Translations under genes and position numbers: made by a program
DNA from: Schlesneria sp.
GTDB lineage: Bacteria; Planctomycetota; Planctomycetia; Planctomycetales; Planctomycetaceae
Direction: 5' to 3'
Assembly: GCA_025353525.1 (NCBI GenBank)
Contig: JANXOO010000903.1
Location: 1-6,953 of the forward strand
DNA length: 6,953 nt
In this document: piece after piece, positions 1 through 5,779 of the stretch
Layout of the letters: each line of letters opens with the position of its first letter
How positions within the stretch are numbered: the first letter of the stretch is position 1
The notes under the pieces: generated by a model
What the model saw: only the letters and a program-made list of their open reading frames with translations
What the model was told of the DNA's origin: nothing
Database searches by the model: none

Positions 1-1269
1 AAAGCCGACGAAATCACTGCGATGGCCCGGACGCTCAACGGAGACGCGGCGCTGAAAAAGGCACAAAGCGCTTTGGCATTGGTTGCAGATCATCCTGAGG
101 CACTGCGAATCGAGGCGCAGGTTCTGGATCATCGCAGACAACAGGAACAACTGGTTGCAAAAGTCGGAACGCTGATTACAAAACGCCGATGGTTTTCCGC
201 CAAACGCAAACTCCGGGATGGGGAATCCAAAGGATTGCGAAGTCCGCAAATCGAATCTCTGTCGGCGACCGTCATGGCGCGTTGTAACGCGGCGAATCGC
301 CAAAGGGTGTTTTTGGGACTGGTGTTTTTTGGCGGTGGCTTGTCGATCTTGTCTGGACAACTTGCATTGCTGTTTCGCAATGGACTGTCTGCACAGCCGT
401 CCTGGAACGTTGACGAGACAGCCACTTACCGCACAACCATTTTCCGCGCCGCTCAATTGCTATTTGACTGGGCCTTTCTGCTCGGATTGACTGCGGTCAT
501 CAATCGTCGCGTCTCCCGCTCGCAGATCCTCATTTGCTTGCCCCTTGTCGCCGGGTCGGTTGCGATTGCCTGTCTGCCTGCATCAACGCCAATGGGTGCG
601 CAGCTCGGATTCGGATTCTATGGACTGCTGCTCTCGATTTTGCCGCTCACCTTCGCGGCAGAAACTGTTTCGGGTAAGCTTTGGTCTTGGCGATCAGTCA
701 GGACACTCGTCGCATGCGGCATCGGAGTTTTTGCGCTCTTGGCGATGATGATGATTCCCACATCCATTAACCTCGCATCTCCCTCTTATGAACAGGCCCT
801 GGTTGTCGGTGGCCTGCTCTCCGTGTTCGGTCTTTCCAAGAAATGGTGGCGAATCATCGTCGTCCTCGTCGCCAGTTTTGTGGGCGACGTCCTGGCCGTC
901 GGAGCGGATCGAAGCAATCTGGACTGGTACGCCGGATATCAATCGTATTTCACTGGCGCGTTCATCGCCGTGGCTGCGACGGTTTGCTGCGGGAAAGTTT
1001 CGCGATGGACGATTCCGGGTATTATCGGGATCATTCTGCTGGCCTTCGGATCAGTGACCGCACTTCGAAACTTTGGTTTGTACGACAACGTGGCGTCTGC
1101 CGTTCCGAACATGTCCTTCGAATCAGCGAATCCGCTACGAAACCTTGATCTGTGCAACGGTCTCATTTGGACCGTCTGGTTTATGGCGTGCGGTTCGGTA
1201 GCCGTTCAGTTTCGCGACCAATTTGGTTTCGACTGGGATCAGGACACCCGAATCAGTTCGACGAACTAA
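1..1269 (+). CDS. Polytopic membrane protein with TPR-like N-terminal part (5' end outside window)
   Basis: I do not recognise the family. The frame is already open at base 1, so the gene very probably begins to the left; the ATG at 22 is only the first internal start and has no clear ribosome binding site. Counting from that ATG, residues 1-92 are charged and helical; a stretch such as LVADHPEALRIEAQVLDHR reads like a tetratricopeptide helix pair. From about residue 96 to 397 there are nine or ten hydrophobic segments (roughly 96-117, 141-160, 169-185, 195-214, 227-247, 258-294 as one or two, 308-324, 330-346, 380-397). The tail is short and polar. I see no catalytic motif. The gene ends 32 bases before the FHA-ABC transporter gene on the same strand, which suggests co-transcription and a role as a membrane partner or sensor; this is inference. 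The missing N-terminus could carry a further domain. Confidence 0.8.
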   Translation, partial: KADEITAMARTLNGDAALKKAQSALALVADHPEALRIEAQVLDHRRQQEQLVAKVGTLITKRRWFSAKRKLRDGESKGLRSPQIESLSATVMARCNAANRQRVFLGLVFFGGGLSILSGQLALLFRNGLSAQPSWNVDETATYRTTIFRAAQLLFDWAFLLGLTAVINRRVSRSQILICLPLVAGSVAIACLPASTPMGAQLGFGFYGLLLSILPLTFAAETVSGKLWSWRSVRTLVACGIGVFALLAMMMIPTSINLASPSYEQALVVGGLLSVFGLSKKWWRIIVVLVASFVGDVLAVGADRSNLDWYAGYQSYFTGAFIAVAATVCCGKVSRWTIPGIIGIILLAFGSVTALRNFGLYDNVASAVPNMSFESANPLRNLDLCNGLIWTVWFMACGSVAVQFRDQFGFDWDQDTRISSTN

Positions 1270-1301
1270 AGATCCGGTAGTCCTCTTGTGGAATCGACGA
1301 C

Positions 1302-3773
1302 ATGAGTCTGGCTGCTTCGAAGATATTTCCCGTGTTGGAGGATGCTTCAACGGGAGAACGGCACTCGCTTGCCGAAACTGACCAATTTCTGGTGGGCCGC
1401 AGCCAGGACGCCAATCTGCCGTTGCTCGATCTTTCCTGCGCTCGGCGCCAGTTTCAGATTATCCGTAAGCAAAACCGCTGGTTCGTCGAGAACCTGTCAC
1501 CGCAAGTTCCCACTTTGCTCCAGGGACAGGAGTTCCGGGAACCGGCTGAATTGGTTCACGGAGCCACCATTCAAGCCGGACCGCTCTGCTTTAACTTCCT
1601 GACGACGGAATCATTTTCCCCGTCTGCCGTGCCACATGCCGGACATTCGAAGTCGCTCTGGGGCGAGAAAACGCAACTGCCGCCGGGACCGCGCATCGAT
1701 CGCACGATCGTCGGTCCTTCGCCATCCGGCACGACAGCCGGTACGACGGGTTTGGAAAAGTCGATCAGCGTCCGCGGGCAAATGCTGATCGGTCGCGACA
1801 AAGACAGGGTCCAGATCCCACTGGACGATCCCAACGTATCGCGAATCCATGCCCAAGTCGTTGCGAAACCGGGCGGGATTGAAATCAACGATCTGAACAG
1901 CGCGAATGGCACATTCCTGAACGGACGCCGGATTGCGACCGCCGTGATGTTGCGGACTGGCGATCGCGTTGACATCGGATCGGTCACGTTCGTCTGCAAC
2001 GGCCAGTCGCTGATGCCCAGGTCGCGCGCCAACAACGTCGAACTGATCGGACGTAATATTCGTCGCATCGTGACCGACCGCTCGACGGGAAAACCGCTTG
2101 TTCTGCTCGACGGCGTCAACGTCGTCATTCGCCCGCGCGAGTTCGTGTGCCTGCTGGGTCCCAGCGGTTCGGGAAAGTCGACGTTGCTGTCGGCGCTCAG
2201 CGCTCGGGTACCTGCGACAGAAGGCAGTGTGACGCTCAACAACGAGGATCTGTATCGCAACTTCGAGTCGATGAAACACGACATTGCTGTGGTTCCCCAG
2301 AAGGACGTGATGCATGAACTGCTGCCGCTGGAAGTCGCCTTGGGATATTCGGCCCGGTTGCGATTGCCGGCCGACACCAGTGAAGGCGAGATTCAGTCAG
2401 CCACGACAGCCATGCTCGATAGTGTCGGGCTGACGCACCGGCGCTCGACGCCCATCCGTGATCTGAGTGGCGGACAGGTCAAGCGAGCCAGCCTGGCCAA
2501 CGAGATCATCAGCCGTCCCAGCCTACTGTTCCTTGATGAAGTGACCAGCGGTCTGGACGAACAAACCGATCGAGAGATGATGAAACTCTTTCGCAAGGTC
2601 GCCGACGACGGCAAGACCGTAGTCTGCATCACTCACAGCGTAGCCAATGTCGAACGAAACTGTGATCTGGTGGTCGTATTGACGGTCGGCGGAAAGCTGG
2701 CCTTTATCGGGTCGCCAGCCGAGGCGCTGGAATATTTCGGCATCAAATATCTCGGTGATGTCTACGAAAAGCTGGACGAGAGGCCCCCGGAGGATTGGAA
2801 GCAGACATTTGAAAAACACGGCTACTACTCGAAATACATCGACGTGCGCATGCCGAGTGACGACCTGGAATCCGAACTGGTCCCGCGCCGGAAGCTGAAG
2901 TTCGCCGAGCAGTGCATTCTCTTTAAACATCAATTGCGACTTCTGACCTTCCGTTATTTTCGCATCCAACTCGCCGATCTTCAGGCTCTTGCGATCATGG
3001 CCGGTCAGTGCATCCTGGTGGCATTGCTTCTGACTCTGACATTTCTCGATCTCAAGGACTTTCAGGGAGATCTGCGTGCAATTCAATCGCGGAACCTGCT
3101 GTTTCTGATGGCAATTTCGACTTTATGGTTTGGTTGCAATAACGCCGCCAAGGAAATCGTCAAGGAACGCGTGATCTTCGCGCGCGAACATGATGTCAAC
3201 GTGATGAGTACCGCCTACTATTCTTCCAAGCTGCTGCTGCTGGGGGCTATTGGCTTCGTCCAGACTCTGGTGTTGTGCGCGATCATTTGCCTGGGCACGG
3301 ATCTCACCGGAAGCTTCGCCGTTTACATCGTCCAGTTCGGAATGTTGTCATTGACGGGAACCGCGCTGGGACTCTTGATTTCCGTCCTGGCGAAAACTGA
3401 AGATCAAGCCGTCACACTGGTGCCGGTTGTGTTGATCCCGCAAATTGTGCTCGCCGGTATCATTGCCAACCTCACCGGTTGGTTGAAAGCATTTAGCGGG
3501 TTGACGATCACGTCCTACTGGGCGATGCACGCCCTGGTGCCGAATCTGAAGGAAGCGGGAGAAGCTTTGCCAAAAGATTGGAAGGTCGGCGGTTGGTTGG
3601 CGTACTCAGGTTTCGCAATGGTGGGCCTGCATTTCCTGTGCTTCGTCGTCGCTGCCGTCGCAATTCAGTTCCTGCGCGACGGCCGAAATCTGGTCTATGG
3701 CCGAGCGATCGACGTTTGGTTGCAACAGGCGAAGACCAAATTCGACAAGACATTTCGGGCTTCAAAGGGCTGA
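1302..3773 (+). CDS. FHA-FHA-ABC transporter, ATPase and permease fused (ABCG/Rv1747-like)
   Basis: An 823-residue half-transporter of the ABCG (White) type with two regulatory FHA domains in front; it should dimerise in the inner membrane and probably exports a lipid or hydrophobic substrate, which the sequence does not identify. FHA1 lies at about residues 8-100 and is degenerate. FHA2 lies at about 155-235, with GR at 164-165, SRIH at 180-183 and the NGT loop at 202-204. The ATPase has Walker A GPSGSGKST at 286-294, Q-loop Gln333, signature LSGGQ at 388-392, Walker B LLFLDE at 408-413 and switch His445. The permease has about six helices (561-583, 597-612, 641-665, 671-697, 702-725, 764-790) and the ABCG-like segment KEIVKERVIFARE at 617-629 after helix 2. 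The order FHA-FHA-ATPase-permease and the length match Mycobacterium tuberculosis Rv1747, which is controlled by Ser/Thr kinase PknF, so phospho-control is a fair inference. The ATG at 1302 fits the FHA1 boundary; its ribosome site (GTGGA) is weak. Confidence 0.95.
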   Translation: MSLAASKIFPVLEDASTGERHSLAETDQFLVGRSQDANLPLLDLSCARRQFQIIRKQNRWFVENLSPQVPTLLQGQEFREPAELVHGATIQAGPLCFNFLTTESFSPSAVPHAGHSKSLWGEKTQLPPGPRIDRTIVGPSPSGTTAGTTGLEKSISVRGQMLIGRDKDRVQIPLDDPNVSRIHAQVVAKPGGIEINDLNSANGTFLNGRRIATAVMLRTGDRVDIGSVTFVCNGQSLMPRSRANNVELIGRNIRRIVTDRSTGKPLVLLDGVNVVIRPREFVCLLGPSGSGKSTLLSALSARVPATEGSVTLNNEDLYRNFESMKHDIAVVPQKDVMHELLPLEVALGYSARLRLPADTSEGEIQSATTAMLDSVGLTHRRSTPIRDLSGGQVKRASLANEIISRPSLLFLDEVTSGLDEQTDREMMKLFRKVADDGKTVVCITHSVANVERNCDLVVVLTVGGKLAFIGSPAEALEYFGIKYLGDVYEKLDERPPEDWKQTFEKHGYYSKYIDVRMPSDDLESELVPRRKLKFAEQCILFKHQLRLLTFRYFRIQLADLQALAIMAGQCILVALLLTLTFLDLKDFQGDLRAIQSRNLLFLMAISTLWFGCNNAAKEIVKERVIFAREHDVNVMSTAYYSSKLLLLGAIGFVQTLVLCAIICLGTDLTGSFAVYIVQFGMLSLTGTALGLLISVLAKTEDQAVTLVPVVLIPQIVLAGIIANLTGWLKAFSGLTITSYWAMHALVPNLKEAGEALPKDWKVGGWLAYSGFAMVGLHFLCFVVAAVAIQFLRDGRNLVYGRAIDVWLQQAKTKFDKTFRASKG

Positions 3774-3787
3774 GAAACGTCCAGCTA

Positions 3788-4180
3788 CTAATTGGCGGAT
3801 GGTAAACGATACAAATAGACACCGCGATCGGAGAGAGCCGCCAAAGCGAGGTTTCCGTCGCGCGAGATCGCGATGGCCGTGATCCGCGATCCCCGGTGCT
3901 GGTAGTGATACAGATTGACTCCCGACTCCAGGTCCGAGACGGTGATGTCTCCGTCATTGTGACCGGTCGCGGCGCGACACGACGAGAATGCACAGCAAAG
4001 CATCTTCGATTTGGCGATCGAAAAGGGAATGACCTTCAATTCTTTGTGGTCAATGCCGTTGTCCCAGACTCGCAACGTGTCGTCGGCGCTCGAGGCGGTA
4101 TAGATGTGCTTGCCATCCGCAGAAAATGCGACATAGTCCGTTCCACCGCGATGAGCTGTGGGAAAAACAAAGGGGACATT
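3788..4180 (-). pseudogene. WD40 repeat protein, C-terminal fragment (5' truncated)
   Basis: Read on the - strand, the open frame runs 130 codons from just after a TAG (4181-4183) to the stop at 3788-3790. It contains no ATG near its beginning; the only nearby start-like codon is a TTG at 4073-4075, which lies inside a repeat. Three WD40 blades are visible: residues about 16-40 (YVAFSADGKHIYTASSADD then TLRVWD), about 58-86 (ending ITVSDLESG) and about 104-126 (ITAIAISRDGN, ending VYLYRL). A functional WD40 propeller needs about seven blades, so more than half of the gene is missing. The break falls next to a transposase-like remnant and a run of ten C, which suggests loss by insertion or deletion. 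The fragment converges on the transporter gene, with 14 bases between the two stops and no hairpin terminator visible. Planctomycete WD40 proteins of this style often carry an N-terminal cytochrome c-like or kinase domain; nothing of that kind survives here. Confidence 0.75.
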
Positions 4181-4209
4181 CTACTTTTTCGGCACACTGC
4201 TATACGTAA

Positions 4210-4404
4210 GAGTTTAATCCCCCCCCCCAATTAGTCGGAAGAACCAAGATTTTCCACCAATTACTGGCCTTGATCGCATCAGGCACCGATCGCGAGCTGG
4301 CCAAATGGAATGGAAACGCCAAATTGGTCGACTTTCGAGGCAAGCTAACCCGATTACGTTTCAAACTCAAGGACGCTGATCTGTTCGCTTTTCGGTTTCG
4401 TCAG
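4210..4404 (+). pseudogene. Possible remnant of an integrase-type transposase N-terminus
   Basis: The + frame from 4210 to the TAG at 4405-4407 contains KIFHQLLALIASGTDRELAK. This resembles, from memory, the opening of the helix-turn-helix/rve-type transposases that are abundant in planctomycete genomes, where it is followed by a charged helix and a segment of the form KLPKRITVTPxER. In the same frame the resemblance stops at about base 4305. In the frame one base back (from 4302) the text continues QMEWKRQIGRL and then NPITFQTQGR before a TGA at 4377-4379, which loosely follows the expected continuation. I infer a frameshifted, badly decayed fragment of about 65 codons with no catalytic DDE part. 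There is no convincing start codon. Chance similarity cannot be excluded. Confidence 0.4.
4219..4228. repeat. Homopolymer run of ten C
   Basis: An uninterrupted C10 run (G10 on the other strand) in the non-coding region between the WD40 fragment and the transposase-like remnant. It is the longest homopolymer I noticed in the window. Such runs slip in replication and are also error-prone in sequencing, so the exact count is uncertain. Confidence 0.9.
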
Positions 4405-4440
4405 TAGTAAATTGCGGATGGTTGCAGCCGCGTGATGATC

Positions 4441-5367
4441 CTACTTTTTACTTGCAGACAACTCTGACATGCCATTCTTCAATGTAAACAGCTTGCCGAT
4501 CTCGTCGGGCGTCAACGCCCTGTCGAAAACGGCAAGGTCATCCATCAGTCCAATATAACTCAGGCCCAACATGATGGAGACTTGATTTGGGTCCCATGTG
4601 AAGGTTTGAGTGCGAGCGGAAATCTCACCATGCTTCTTTCCGTCGAGGAACAACGTTGCCAGTCCTTCTGGCTTGCCCGTGTTGAACTTCTGGTACACGA
4701 AGGCCACATGAGTCCATTTTCCAGCGGCGAATGGCGGATTCTCAACAGCGGCCAATGGCCGTTCGGCGGCGGGAATGTCGTCGAACTTGCGATGAGTTGG
4801 ATTCCATACGGAATTGTCGGCGTAAACTCCCAAGCGGAACGGAATGCCCGCAGGTCGCTTTTCAAATTCCACGAACATCGACGCGTCGTCCCATTGCTTC
4901 GATGTGATTTGGATTGGATCACAAAATCCTTCGCGCAGTTCGTTCGCCGGATCGGTGCTTAACCAGAACGAGACGGTTCCTGACCAACCTGCGGTCGGCA
5001 TCAGGATGTTATTTTCACCTTTGTAGAAGACGATTGGGCCGGCGCTTTTTCCAAATCGAAGGGCACCGCCAAATCGGCCAGACTTTGCTTCGTGTTTCAC
5101 TTCGCCGCCAGAGGGTAGACCCTTTGTGGCCTGATCACGAGTCTTCATCGTTGCCTGCCAGATCGAGCGATCGCCCCTCGCAAAATCGGCATCCGTCCCC
5201 TGATCAAAGGACGAGTGAAACAAAAGTGCTTTCCCTAGGGACGCGACAGGATCATCATCACCTAACGCCGGCGAAATCCAGGACATCGCAAAACTCAAAC
5301 TGCTAACGGACAGGCAACCAACAATGAAACGAGAAACGGTATCAGTCGTCATGTTCTTCATCTGCAT
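4441..5367 (-). CDS. Exported LamG/concanavalin A-like protein
   Basis: A 308-residue protein predicted to be exported, with a single jelly-roll LamG (Laminin_G_3-like) domain that usually binds carbohydrate or mediates adhesion. From the chosen ATG (5365-5367), residues 1-36 form a signal peptide: a basic start, the hydrophobic stretch FIVGCLSVSSLSFAMSWI, and a likely cut after PALG before DDD. The domain spans about 45-295; its hallmarks are SGTVSFWLS near 129-137, KWTHVAFVYQ at 217-226, LFLDGKK at 239-245 and the closing GLMDDLAVFDRALTPDEI at 273-290. I chose this ATG because GGGA sits six bases upstream (complement of 5374-5377). ATGs at 5361 and 5352 are alternatives, and the frame stays open to a TTG at 5421, which would add an odd second hydrophobic stretch. 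The gene is divergent from the DUF1501 gene. No enzymatic residues are visible and the ligand is unknown. Confidence 0.88.
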   Translation of the reverse strand: MQMKNMTTDTVSRFIVGCLSVSSLSFAMSWISPALGDDDPVASLGKALLFHSSFDQGTDADFARGDRSIWQATMKTRDQATKGLPSGGEVKHEAKSGRFGGALRFGKSAGPIVFYKGENNILMPTAGWSGTVSFWLSTDPANELREGFCDPIQITSKQWDDASMFVEFEKRPAGIPFRLGVYADNSVWNPTHRKFDDIPAAERPLAAVENPPFAAGKWTHVAFVYQKFNTGKPEGLATLFLDGKKHGEISARTQTFTWDPNQVSIMLGLSYIGLMDDLAVFDRALTPDEIGKLFTLKNGMSELSASKK

Positions 5368-5779
5368 CGGATATCCCAAATTCAAGAGCACCAGAACAAA
5401 CCTGAACGATGATCGTAGCAAACCACGGGGGAAATGGGGGATTCTCGGAGGCCCTTCCCTTTTCTCAGACCCTGCGATGACCTTCGCGGCATTACCCGGT
5501 CAGTCGTGTCGTCCACGTGTCGCGCCAGCCGAAAGCAAGATCAGTGCAACCCCCTTTTTCACAAGTTCATCAAGCCTCGGATTGATTCATCAGTCTGCGT
5601 TGATGTACCATGTTTGCTTGTGGCTTTCATCGCATTGATTCCCGGTCGGGAGTTTTTGATCCCGATGATTGGCCTTACGACCGCTCGATCGCCCGGACAG
5701 ATTGCCAAGTGGCTGTTCGACCAGGCCAGATGAGTGCAGCGAACATGAGTGGGTTTTACGAATTCCGGAGCTGCGGCTG
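5368..5779. other. Divergent intergenic region between LamG and DUF1501 genes
   Basis: About 410 bases between two divergently oriented genes; promoters for both should lie here. I could not pick out convincing -35/-10 pairs for either strand. Open frames exist on both strands (for example + 5434-5733), but they are low in domain-like signal and lack good ribosome sites. Two G5 runs lie at 5427-5431 and 5436-5440. Confidence 0.6.
5767..5770 (+). promoter_or_regulatory. Ribosome binding site of the DUF1501 gene
   Basis: GGAG lies nine bases before the ATG at 5780. It supports this start, which also places the export-signal-like segment at the very N-terminus of the protein. Confidence 0.65.

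Larger units (their letters stand above)
4181..4440. other. Scarred intergenic region between WD40 fragment and LamG gene
   Basis: Apart from the possible transposase remnant, no gene is visible. The region holds a run of ten C at 4219-4228 and begins with CTACTTTTT at 4181-4189. The same nine bases recur at 4441-4449, across the stop codon of the LamG gene, so the stretch is bracketed by a short direct repeat. I found no terminal inverted repeats inside the bracket. The A/T-rich piece just left of it (about 4160-4190) could be one end of a mobile element, but I cannot show this. Confidence 0.5.

Noticed and set aside
1571..2377. Long open frame (268 codons) on the - strand inside the transporter gene
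   Set aside because: It lies wholly opposite a well-supported domain-rich gene, its composition is Arg/Ser/Pro-rich without any domain, and other overlapping frames on the same strand are equally open, as expected from codon bias.
2523..3086. Open frame of 187 codons on the - strand opposite the ATPase/permease part
   Set aside because: Shadow of the transporter gene; no recognisable motif or ribosome binding site.
3774..3787. Possible bidirectional terminator between the transporter and WD40 stops
   Set aside because: Only 14 bases, with no inverted repeat or T run that I could find.
3896..4234. Open frame of 112 codons on the + strand across the WD40 fragment
   Set aside because: The - strand carries clear WD40 blades over the same bases; the + frame has no recognisable motif and ends just past the junction.
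3787..4422. Similar 18-base stretches at 3787-3804 and 4405-4422 (15 of 18 match), which might be a duplicated WD40 tail
   Set aside because: Too short and imperfect; the similarity does not extend on either side and the reading frame is not kept.
5434..5733. Open frame of 99 codons on the + strand in the LamG-DUF1501 intergenic region
   Set aside because: No ribosome site, no domain-like pattern, atypical Cys/Arg/Pro-rich first half; alternatives on both strands are equally open.
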